Below are positions 37,201-48,350 of a stretch of 64,000 nucleotides of DNA, in pieces. The translations under genes and the position numbers were made by a program. Position 1 is the first letter of the stretch. The number at the start of each line of letters is the position of its first letter. The notes beneath the pieces were generated by a model. The model saw only the letters and a program-made list of their open reading frames with translations. It made no database searches and had not been told where the DNA came from. The stretch comes from Acanthosoma haemorrhoidale (Eukaryota; Arthropoda; Insecta; Hemiptera; Acanthosomatidae). The stretch is taken from positions 91,575,333 through 91,639,332 of the forward strand of contig OV884013.1 of NCBI GenBank assembly GCA_930367205.1, in the 5' to 3' direction.

Positions 37201-38825
37201 ATATATACACTTAGCAAGGGACATTGCTGCATCTGAAGTACATTGCTCCCTCTTATAACCCAATTTCGATTTCACACGGCTTTTGTATTGATTTCATGGG
37301 ATTCTTGTTGGGGGTTTTTATCTTGGGATTATTTTTGTGAAAAGTTAAAGATTTTTAATGATTTGGATAGACTTGATGCTAAACTCAGTTGTCCCATGCA
37401 ATGGCCTAAGCATGATGTTTCATTTATTATCATTGCTGAATAGTGATAGGGCCAGTCATCGACCCAAGGACCACCTGATCTTTGGCCAGAAGTCCTTTTC
37501 AACAGTACTATCCCACATCAAACAACAACCTATGATAATGTCTTTAACTGGTCTCAACATCGTGAGAATGACATTTTTTAAAGAAGACTACAGTATATTT
37601 AAATATTTGTTTTTACCGCATTGTAGGGAAAAAATAGTTAACATATAGCAATGTTATATTAGTATACCATGTTAATAAATACAAGTTGTGTTTTGTAATA
37701 GCACTGTTTTATTAATTATTAGCCTCAGTCAGGCTGGGATTCGGAAAGTTAGAGGCAGGAGATCAGAAATTTCTGGGTTCGAATGCAAGCCCTGCTAATA
37801 TCTTTTTCTTATATGTAGTGATTATTAAAACAATGGAATTAATTACCACAGGTAGTAATTAGTTAATATTATTAACCATGTTTTATTCAGTAAGAAATTA
37901 TGATGTCCTCAAATAATGCAGATTTACACTGTGTAGTGCTTTTTAGGAAAGTACTACCTAATTGTAATGGAGGGAAATACACTAGCATTGCTCTGTTATT
38001 AAAATGTAAAATTATTTTATTGTAATGTTCTAAAATTGTATTGTACTTGTCTGTTATGAGAAGTATTGCAAAACCCAGTCAATTACTTTGATTCTACTAA
38101 TATAGCATTAACAAGCGATAGTGGCACAATATTATCTTGGTGTTAAGCACCTGAAAGTGTGCTATTTTTCATTTCTTCCCAATCAAGTCCTCCTTATACT
38201 CAATGTTGAGAAATATTTATTCTAAAAGTCAAAATTTTATAAAAGTGCACAAAATTACTGAACACAGCTTATTATATAGATATATTATTTAGTTTAGTAA
38301 CTATTGGTTAAAGATATATATAGCCGGGTCTTTCTGATTACAGTTCAGACTCCCTTTGCTCCAACTGAGAATAACATTACTCAGTTCCCAATTTTGACAC
38401 ATGATTATATACTGTACCATAGCTAATAATTATTAATATACAGTTGTTATTTTACTAAAAAGAAACATATGCTTAGTACCCTTAAAAATATTTATCAGTT
38501 TATAAGATATGATTGACTTTTAAGAAACATTCAGTGCATAACAGTCTACCAATGTCCAAGCCATTTTTTTAAGGGAAAAAATTGTCTTTTCCACTGATAA
38601 ATACAGTAATTGGAAAATTATGCCATCGTTATAAAAATAAACTAAATCAAAATTTATAAGGATTTCTTATTGAAAATATCATTTCTTTTTCAGACTGGTA
38701 AAGATTATTTTCCACTGGTCAAAGAAGAAGATACGACCGCAGACATATTTTCGCTACCTTATGATCTGCCCCTTGCACCTTACAGCTATACAGATGTACC
38801 TTGGTTCATTGATAATTTAATGTGA
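28201..38825 (+). CDS. Tdp1: TDP1 paralog, copy 2 (PBZ finger + tyrosyl-DNA phosphodiesterase), conserved member
   Basis: Coding exons: 28201-28216, 28301-28399, 28480-28923, 29025-29127, 30772-30888, 31001-31096, 33777-33947, 35693-35933, 36010-36125, 36568-36775, 38694-38825; 580 residues. All junctions are GT-AG and match copy 1 in phase. Domains: PBZ finger (C17, C23, H30, H36, with the CYRK motif intact); linker rich in Lys/Ser (about 40-150); TDP1 catalytic fold from about 150 to the end. Active-site residues: H259 and K261 (HHTK), N280, H483 and K485 (PHIK), N506, with 23 residues from H483 to N506 as in human (H493-N516). Consensus features missing from copy 1 are present: STPG, GSLG, LPYS. 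Expected role: nuclear removal of topoisomerase I-DNA adducts and 3' blocking lesions. The start is the ATG aligned with copy 1; exon 1 ends at a gtaggt donor. Confidence 0.92.
28301..28399 (+). other. Exon 2 of TDP1 copy 2: intact PBZ-type (CCHH) zinc finger
   Basis: Residues 17-36 read CSYGERC, YRKRPEH, FKEFTH, an exact C-x5-C-x6-H-x5-H with the CYRK signature of PBZ fingers that bind poly(ADP-ribose). The exon is phase 1 on both sides, so it is a symmetric module that could be skipped or shuffled without breaking the frame (99 nt). Confidence 0.85.
29128..30771. other. Intron 4 of TDP1 copy 2
   Basis: A 1.6-kb intron with no recognised element or coding segment. Confidence 0.55.
31171..32555. 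repeat. 0.7-kb repeat family, copies B (+) and C (-) fused tail to tail
   Basis: Copy B (31171-31866) and copy C (31867-32555) are related inverted copies meeting at a palindrome (cgtaataatattattacg, near 31858-31875). Landmarks shared with copy A and copy D: ttgttgtgat at the outer ends, aagatcaagaaggcagcg in the middle, ttatattaacagaacct near the inner ends. It lies in intron 6 of TDP1 copy 2 and could fold into a very long hairpin. Confidence 0.7.
32640..32935 (+). mobile_element. Pogo/jerky-like transposase C-terminal relic
   Basis: VYHLPPNITYPMDRG (DDE-domain end; compare LPPNVTSLIQPMDQG in the family), RRYRKTF, then LKIWTIKDVIFTACEAWEI. These are typical of Tigger/jerky proteins after the third catalytic residue. 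Stops are present. It lies in intron 6 of TDP1 copy 2, and adjacent sequence up to about 33280 may belong to it. Confidence 0.65.
34560..34800 (-). mobile_element. LINE ORF2 C-terminal fragment
   Basis: The minus frame reads KYDRPRKPWIDVEF and TRGLRDGDWR, like the conserved RPRxRWxD...DWR end of many insect LINE second open frames. It lies in intron 7 of TDP1 copy 2. Confidence 0.5.
34831..35188. repeat. Foldback element with about 105-nt arms
   Basis: The left arm starts aaggtactgg...ggtggccatcagatc and ends cttgaagatga; the right arm starts tcatcttcaag and ends gatctgatggccacc...agtacctt. The arms are reverse complements with a few changes. The middle is AT-rich. It lies in intron 7 of TDP1 copy 2 and is absent from copy 1. 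Confidence 0.8.
37720..37830 (+). repeat. Possible SINE fragment
   Basis: A B-box-like GGGTTCGAATGC near 37780, preceded by a tRNA-like stretch. No acceptor stem. Intron 10 of TDP1 copy 2. Confidence 0.3.
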
Positions 38826-39015
38826 TTGATGTAATTTAATCAAATGTTATCTTTATATTTTTATTAATCAAGGGTATAATTAAATTTGTAATAAGGTCAG
38901 GTCATGCAGTACATTTTTTTGCTTGCTTTCGATAACCATGTATGTATTGATATTTTTGTAGATGTACATCTCATTGTTTGTAAAAGATACGAATTAAAGT
39001 TTATTTTTTATTTAT

Positions 39016-39021
39016 AATAAA
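39016..39021 (+). promoter_or_regulatory. Candidate poly(A) signal of TDP1 copy 2
   Basis: AATAAA about 190 nt past the stop codon, in sequence homologous to the copy 1 3' end. Confidence 0.6.
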
Positions 39022-39029
39022 AGATTTTA

Positions 39030-42000
39030 GATTTTTAATGAATTTAGTTTTTTTACATTTTACTTTTTATTTTTACCTTAATCGAGCACAACTCGGTGAG
39101 ATTTCAGTCGCTGTTCAGCTTATTCATATTACAAAGCTTAGAAAAACTCAGTCAGAAAATAAGATTAAATAAAATAGCCCTTGTCCTTAGGTGCAATACT
39201 TTGTATTTTGATTCAATCAAATAATCGATCGGGTTGCCTGTGGCTCCTCTGGTGTGTACCTTCTGCAAGTAGCTATCCCCCTACTCAGTATTAAGTTCGT
39301 GAGTTTTTGCACAAGCCTTGTAACTTGTGAATAATAATTGTTAATGTCAATAATTTCACCTAACATTGAACACAATCATCACTTATGGGATAGGAGTACC
39401 AATCCACTACATAGGCAAAACCAGAGCTAGGTACAATCAACCTTATTACCCTGCTTGAAAACTGGTACACCTGATGCTTTGTAGCTTTTTGTGAGTACTG
39501 TCCCCTCTCCTGTATCTGTGGAGAACCACATCATTGAAAGACCTTTGTTGCATATATAGTCACTATGATACGAGCGAATCTCACCTCTGAACGCTGGTGG
39601 TATACAGACAAATTGCACCTCCTCAGGTCTTAAACAAGTCACTTTCAAAATCACCCCTTGAGGTTTTAGTTCATTAGTTCATGGCCCATAGCCATCTATT
39701 CCCATGTAATTTTTTTTTCTTGACTTGATTTAGGTGATACACAACTTGCTGGGTGTCTCAGATTTGCATTCATTCGCCAAATATGTTAATCAGGATGCCA
39801 AATAAGATCATCTTCCTCTGCAGTTCACAATTTGAATTATAAGGATTCATTGTTGTTGTTTTTTAATATAGTGTGCAATAGTGACTCCAACTGTTTGTTA
39901 AGTAAATATGAAACTTCTCTTTTTAAACCAAGGTTAAGAACACTTCAAGGTTCACATTTTAATTAAAATCTTAACCCATCTAAACCCCTAATATAAGTGA
40001 TATCGTATATATCAATTTAGGTCCAAGCCCCGTCTTCTTTTTTATTGGTTTTGTTAACAACAAAACAGCACAGTTTATATATCACAATAAATCTGCTTCC
40101 CTGTTCAATGTGACTTGTGTGGCTGTTTTCCCCTGGCAAATTCATTTATGCCCACTTAAGAACCTCAAATCCACTTCTAGATTCGCAGAATGTGAACAGT
40201 CGAGCTTTATTTACTTACTAAACACAATTTGAGTTTTCTAGCAAGCCCTCTACTTTAGCTTTTGAGTAGGATCTAGGATGAACGCTTGCTATGTTTTTTA
40301 TTTCTTTTGCCAATTCCATTAAACAAAAAGTAAACAAGTCACCAATCTGTTTGTGCATTTCATGCTACAGGCTTTTATCAATTATGGACCCAAACAGCAT
40401 ATCTTGTCAGGTAAAATTTAAGTGTGACATACATGCTAATTTGAACAGCTTAAAAAAATTCTGGCCCACTACCATAAAGAAAACAATTAGTAATTGAATG
40501 AAAAAAAAAGGGTAGGGAAAATTATGGAAGTTTGCAGGGTAAAATGGGTAGGAAAAAAATTTAAATTTGTTCTGTAATTATTTTATTCACAATTTCCACA
40601 ATCTATTCTAGCTTTTATGAGGCAAACATGCAATTAAAAAACTAAAAATGTACATATTCACGTTAAAATTATATTATTTCATATATTAATGTAATGTGTT
40701 TTATGTATACATTCACTTTTATCACTTAATTGAAAAATAAAAATTTCACAAATCACATTTAAAACGGTTAGTGCAAAAAATATCCTATATATAAATAGGA
40801 ATATCATTATTAACTACAAATTATCACAAGGTGCTTATATTACTAACAAATTAAAAATGTCTATAACGCTTAATGGTTTTACAGCTTCTCATGATAGTTA
40901 AAAAATAAGTTTTTATTGTTTGTAGATATCCATTCATATGTTAATAAATGGATATTTGTTTAACTAGGCCCTATATTTCTATTTTCATATATTTATTGTG
41001 GAAATATAATAAAAAATAAACAAAAATCCAGGGAATCAACTTTTTAAGCGACAGTTGAAAAACTATTTAATTTTGTTCTAATAATTGTAAAATAAATTAT
41101 ACCATAAGAATGAAGTTTCTATCGCTTTGAGAACAAGACAGGTCTGAAAACACATAGGAAAGAAAAAGAAAAATGTTCAGCTCTTAAAATATTTTGGAGA
41201 TTGTGCTATGGCACATTAATCAAATTTATCATCAACAAGGATCATAATTAACTGATCAAACCAAGAATAAAAATTCTTGAGTCAGGCAATTTACCTGGAT
41301 GAAATTCTAATGTAGCTACAGTCGCTCACCAAACTCTTTACTGGGTACTCAAAAGGTGATATGTTTGCTTTGTAACCAGTGAACCACTTTTAGATTGACA
41401 AAAACAGCCCGACATTAACAAAATATATAAAAACAGTGCAATCCAACAAAAAAACTGAAAAGTGAACTTTTTTTTCCCCGCTTAGATTAAACACAAAACA
41501 TTTTCTTTTATTTATTACTAGAATACATTGATAAAATATCATTAGATATTACTAATATCAGGTGTAAATAATATGTTGACTATTTATAAATTTTATATCC
41601 TACGAAGAGCTATTCTTGTCCACATACAATTTATCTTTAAGGCTAAAATGTTGTTTTACATAGACAAAAGTAAAGTAACAATAGTAAAGACAACTTTAAG
41701 AAGCTTTTCCCACCCTATTTTACTCTACAAACTAATACACCTCAGTAAAAAATAACTGATTCTTAGCTGCAATTAAGGGAGGATCATACAAAAGCAATAT
41801 GAAGCATTTCTGAGTGCTTCGTTAATATTTTCTGAACTATTTGCAACACTATGGAACAATTTAAACACTGACTTATCAAGTAAAGCTCGATCAGCTAATT
41901 ACATATCAAACTAATAATTGCAATATATCAAGTTTCATTCTTGGGCACTTCTGGTATTTTGAAGAGTGTAATCACAACCAAAAATATTAAAAGGTAATGA

Positions 42001-45000
42001 AAACTTACAAACCTCAAGGTACAGGATATAGAAATGTATATAACACATAAAATATAGACGATATTTACAAAATAATTATTTTAACATGCAATAAAACATA
42101 ATAAGAAGGGACTGAAATATTTTAATTATTTCACTTGTACATAACAAAACTAATATAGAGAACATAAAATTTTAAATACTTGTGAACATAATGAAATCAT
42201 ATCTAATAAATGGATTCACAGTGCACTTTTTTGAGCACTCTGCTAAGCATGATAGAAAGATATGTACAAACTATTCCAAATAAAAATTGTATGTAGCCAT
42301 TATAGAACGTAGAACACCAAGAACTTAGTTCTCGACAAGGGTGCTCTGTTTTGTGAAAAGCAGGATTTTATATAATATAAACACTGAATAAAAAATAACA
42401 TAAATAATTTGCCCCTTCAAGTGGAAACAGAAAGATTACACAATTTAAAAACAAATACAGCACCATTAAAATAAACAAGTTGGAAATAACAAACACAAAG
42501 TCGAAAAATTATTATGAGGTAAGATATTATTATATCTTATTAAAATTATTATAGTCAGATAGAAAGTGCAAAATATTTCTTAATTGTAACTTTAAATCAT
42601 ACTTGCAATTAGATATGCTTAGGTTATTTAAATCATACAATTCAAAAATATTTTACATTATATTTTAATATATTTATGCATATACATATATATATATATA
42701 TATATACTTATATACAAATACAAACTAGGAAATTATTAGTACAAATATTACCAACTTGCGGTTCCCCCGTTAATTTTTTTTTTACAAACAAGCTGTGTTT
42801 ATTTCATACACCTTTATCAACAAAAGATAAGGCCATATTTTATTTATGAATAGCAGTTCATCAGTCTTAGGTTTAACTTCACAACACTGTATAATTGCAA
42901 AATAAGCAATTCAAGTTATTTATTTTAATTTTTTTTAGGAAGCAAATTTAGGCCCACATTAAATTAAAATTCAGTTGGACGATGCAACTGACAAGACCGA
43001 TATAAATGCCGTGTTTCAAAAAATTTAGACCATGGTATTTTTCAAATTATAATTATTACTTTTTCTTCTAAATAAATGCTTTATAATTATTAATTCTTCC
43101 GATTTTGGTATTTAACATTGAGCAAATGGATATATAGAAAGATAAGACAGATGAGATAGAGAACTAATAAATTCTTATCTAGCGGTCAGAAGCAGCTCAT
43201 TGTTTTCCCTGTATCCTAACACTTTTAACGTTTTATTATAAGATTTAAAAACAAAATGTAATTATTGATTTCCCATAAAATTTCTGATGAGGAATAATCT
43301 TATACTAAGCTGAGTAATAAGATGCCACAATTAATATTTGACCAGTCAATTAAAATTTTACTAATTATATTTACTAATATTAACATAGTATTTATTGGTA
43401 TATGGGGACATAATTGTGTATATAAAAAAAATATATGTAATAGTGAGTTATGAATTGCTACTATTTTGTAATTTGGTGAATTGTCCAGTCACATAATAAA
43501 ACAAACATGTTACCCATTAAAAAGATTATTAGTTACTGAGATAATTATTATTTTACTAGATAAAATATACAATGGATTTCAGTTATGATGACTGTGGTCG
43601 CACATAATACACTCCTATATTTGGACGATTGGAGGCACAATTGAGGCTAGTTTTCAGACTTGTAAGGTATTATTAATGAACACTTCAAAAAAGCCAAGAA
43701 AAATTAAAAGAGTGGTCATGATGAAAAAATAAAGATCAAAGTCATCCGATAAGTCCAAAAAAATGAAACTGTCTCATATAACACTCTTATGGAGTATAGA
43801 TCACCTACCCCTTATATTACGTCTTGTTATGTAGGGTGGTCATTCTCGATTTAACAACTTGGCAAATTGATAGTCCCAGGTTTTAAAATTTACTGCCAAT
43901 AGTAAGCACTAATATAGCTGCAGTTAAGATGTAATGAAAAATTTTGATATTAGATTATGATTTTGAAAACAAAGGGGATATTTGATAAATGTAAGCATAA
44001 AATCTTTATCAGACAAGTTTTATATTTAATAAATAAAGGAAGTTCATGCCAAAAGTTTTTATTTTTATTATTACAAGTATAAATGTACACTCGGAAATAG
44101 CAGCCAATTAACTCTGTTACCGTGGAAATCCATCCCCATCACTAATTAACTAGTAAAAGATCTCAAGTTGCATGTATTGCAATTACTGCTAGATTAGCTG
44201 ACATTCTATAAAACTACAGAAGATGATTGTCTTACTTATTAAACAAAAAGTACATAACTATTTTTTTTTTTTAGGAACAGGTCAAACCTAAAATATTCAA
44301 GCAATCACTAGTGTATAAATAAAAGGTAACATGAACCTAGATATATATTGAAATCTCCCACTGATAAATTATTGTGGCAATATTAAAGTGAGAGAGGGTA
44401 TTTCATCTGGTAAGGTAATGAATGAAGACTTAACCAACCTTAATAATCAAAGATTTATTTTTACCACCTAAAATTTTATAGTACCAATTATGAACTAACT
44501 CTTATTCATAATATTCATATACATGAAAATAAACGGCATAGAAAGTGAAAGAACTCTATAGGAAGGGGGTCTCCACCATCTCAGTGTGAGCTGTATAATG
44601 TTTATATTTTTTAAATAATTGTGAAAAAAACTGCCCAGTGTTTTGTCCCAAAAGTACTTCATTTTATTTTTTAAACTATTATGGGTCACCAAAAATTGAT
44701 TTTTCAAAAAATAAAAATTTTGTAATAACTTAAATTTATTTATGCATTACCGTATTATATAGTGTCTTTTTAACCATGGAGAGAAAAGAAGTTAAAATCT
44801 TAAAAATAAGAGAAACAAGACAGACTTATTTCACGGGAGATGTTTTATTTGCATATTGACCAAAACATCTACTGTCTAATCTATGGTGTTGTTCAATATA
44901 TTAACTTATTGATTGGATCATTTTTTAAAAAGGTCACTCTAACCTAAAGCAGCAATCCTGAGTCAGAGGTGTGGAAAGCAATTCTAGGCAATAGGTCTAA

Positions 45001-45220
45001 TGCTAAAGACAGCTTGTCACGCTTGTGATATAAAATAATCAACATGAATTGGCAGCACTAACATTTTACATGCTTTCTATCACCACCCCAAGTAATCACT
45101 TTTTTATCTTGGGATATAATTGAAATCGATCTGAGACACTTAAGGGCTATTGCTGAGAGTTATTTTGACATAATCTATCATTTAATGTTCTATATTACTT
45201 AACCAGTTTTATATTTTATC
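39030..45220. other. Very AT-rich intergenic sequence, no gene recognised
   Basis: Between the 3' ends of the convergent TDP1 copy 2 and Ig/FN3 genes. It has short frames without domains, a (TA)n tract near 42681-42706 and many A/T homopolymers. Part of the right side may be 3' UTR of the Ig/FN3 gene. Confidence 0.45.
42681..42706. repeat. (TA)n microsatellite
   Basis: Alternating TA tract of about 26 nt. Confidence 0.85.
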
Positions 45221-45226
45221 ACTACA

Positions 45227-46136
45227 GTACAATCTGGATAGTCTGACATTTGTTAATCCGACAAGCTCATGACATCTAAAAGAAAAATATTTTGACCAGT
45301 CGTAGTGGGGGAAGTGGAAGGGAGGTGCTATTTCCCTGTCACAACCTATTCGTCGATTACCGCTTTCAACCCCAGTTTTCTCACCTATTAAGGCAGTGTT
45401 ACACATTTTGTTTTTTTTAAAAATACATTCTATGTTGTGATTTTGTAGTTTTTTGTTTTTTTTTAAGTGATGATGTCCACATCAACCAAAAAAGCTAAGT
45501 GATAAATGGGCCATAATTCAACAACACGAGCATAGTGAAACATCTGCTGTTTTGAGCGGTGTCAGTGGTGTAGGGCGGGCTACTGTATATTTAAAAATAG
45601 AGACAAAATTGAAAAGTTTGTAAAATCCGTCATAAATGAACCGTGAAACAGAAAAACTTTGAGGAGTGGCGAATCCCTGAAAATTTTAAGCTTTAAATGC
45701 CTGGTTTCAACAAGAAGGAGACAGGAGCACTCAAATATCAGGTGACATTTAAAAAGAAAAGGTGAATTTATTTTGTAGTGAAATTACCAAGAAAGAAGAT
45801 TTCCGTGTTAGTCACACTGGCTTGAAAATAAAAAAATTAACGATTCGGTATATGGATTCTTCAGTTGAGTGGCATATTATGTTAAAATTGTTTTTTAGGT
45901 TTTACAGTCTAAGTGTCAACTAACATTTCTAGTCATAAAGTTATAGCATTTGTAAGGTATGGTATAATAATAATAATAAAAAAGAAATATTAATGAAACA
46001 AATTTAGCTGTGCATTATATCAACTTTAATTCCTTATTTTGCATTCTTTAAATGGAACCCTCAGTAGTCTGGAATATTTGATAATCCGGCAACTTGTCGG
46101 TCCCATATTTGTCAGATTATCAAGATTGGACTGTAT
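45227..46136 (+). mobile_element. Pogo/Tigger-like DNA transposon, degenerate
   Basis: The ends acagtacaatctggatagtc (from about 45227) and the complement of gattatcaagattggactgt (to about 46136) are imperfect inverted repeats. Inside are broken pieces of a CENP-B/jerky DNA-binding domain: KWAIIQQHEHSETSAVL, SGVGRATV, and LNAWFQQEGDRS with frame changes. The DDE catalytic domain is missing, so it is non-autonomous and dead. Confidence 0.7.
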
Positions 46137-48350
46137 TTTTAAAATTTTACTTATAATAACTAAAACTACTGATATATGATTATATAATATTTATTGATAT
46201 TTACATATTAAATTTGTCCTACTATAATATTAATAATATCCATGAGACTGATAAGTATGCTTTATCGTCGAAAACTCAATAAATTTGAGCAGACACGTTT
46301 ATTAGTAAAAATACTTTAAAAATATTAAGTGCTATACTCTACCTAAAATTCAAAAAAAAATAACTTACATCAGCCACCTTCTCTCACTTATCTTAATGTA
46401 ACACCTTAATATAAGATTATTTAATAACAGAAACTAAAAGAAATGAGCTGCTCTTTATTTTTTAACTACTTGTTTGAAACATATCACAGATTATATTATA
46501 ATACGTTTAGTGTACATTTATTATATTATAACCTTGTCCAGTTTATTATTTTTGCTACATTATTAATAATCGATATCGGCAAAAAATATTTTTTAACATA
46601 ACCTGATTACTGAGATCCCGAACACCATGCATAAACCCCTGTAGAAAATATAACTCATCCCATCACAAGCCTCTAAAGCATAAGGACATTCCTGACAAGG
46701 CCACTATATCTGTTCACAAAACTTTACACCACTTATATTTCATTCGATTTGATATTGCTATTCGACTACTGTATCACTATACTTTGCTTTTCCGATAGAA
46801 CAGTATGAAAATAAATCAGCACAAAAATATGCGCACTAACAGGGAACTATACAGCATTTGAGCGCACACTATATTAAAAAAAAAATATCAATCACCGTAA
46901 TTGCACTAAACACAGTACTAACGGTCTACAAACTTACGATTATTTTACCAAATGCTTTCTATCCTAACACTTATTGACGATAAAACATCGTGATATGGCT
47001 ATTATACAAAATGAAAAAGCATAAACAAATTAATTTTCAATCTGTTAGATAACTAAAAAAAAACCCTAGGACTCTAATGAAAGACAACCACATACAATGA
47101 CTAGTAACTATTACATAATAAACACCACAACCTTCTGAAGGCATTTTATTCAAAATAGGGTGATTCCCATACAATTTTAAAAGGTACATTATTCCATGAA
47201 TCTGACAGGCAATGACCAATATTTGAACTAAAAATTAAGCATGGTGTAAAAATGAAGTGTACCAAAAATGGATGAACTTCAAAGAAGTTACCTGAGGGGT
47301 ACATTGAGCGAAACCTTAGAAGCTCTATTACAATATTAACACAGCTGCTTTAATTTGTTTTAGAAGCACTAAAAACAAGCGCCTTCTAAATATACACCTT
47401 TATATATGTACATACGACTCTGAAAAGCTCAATTATCTAAAATTATAAAAGTTAATAACCACAACTTAAAAATTGATTAAATCTAAAATCAACATTAATA
47501 TATAAAATATAAAAAGTTATAAAAATAAAAAAACAAAAAAACAAGACTAATCGAACAGTATCACAACTCAAAAATTAACAATATAATTCTATAAAAACAA
47601 AAATTCGCAATAAAAGTATAAAACTACAACTTAGTTTGTCAACAAAATATTCATAATGTAACAACTGCGGTAAAAAACCGTGACAAGAATAATGGCAAGG
47701 TTAAAAAAAAATCTACGTTTAGTTACATAAGAAAACAAAGGGAATAAAATATACGTTAAAAGATTCTGCGTCATATAAAACTCAAGTAACACAGTGTATA
47801 AACATAAATTCCCCCACCCTTCATACAAATGAGGAGGAGGTTTACTACCTGGTATGGATAATGTTCAGGCCACATTGTTTGAAGAGTTAAGAGAAGTTCC
47901 TAAAAAAAATAAAATAAGGTGTTTTACTTTTGAGAACAGACAAAATAAATAGGCAGCTCCCCCTCATATTTCATAAGTATATATCATAAATTTTACCTTT
48001 AAATAAAATAAGAAAATATAACATGATATATAATCAAGATTACACATATAAAAAAAGGTAAGTCATAAGCCAGCCCCTAAACATTCAATTTTATAAAAAC
48101 AAACTGAATATAATAAAGGTAAGTTATTATAGTTATAACTTAAATAGATGGTTCTTTAATTTTTAAAAACTAAATTAGTAAGGAACATTCTCAGTTATAA
48201 ATTCTATAACACTTATTGCAATTTTCAGGAGATCCTTTTAAACAAGGCTTAAAATTACTTATAGATGATTGCTTAACAAGATTTATAATTACCCTTTAAA
48301 AGTCCTAGGGATAATATTTTTGACCTGCTCCGAGTTCAGTATTGCCTTAC
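46137..48350. other. AT-rich sequence after the Ig/FN3 stop codon
   Basis: Probably 3' UTR and intergenic DNA of the minus-strand Ig/FN3 gene. Many possible AATAAA signals on the minus strand prevent choosing one. Confidence 0.4.
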
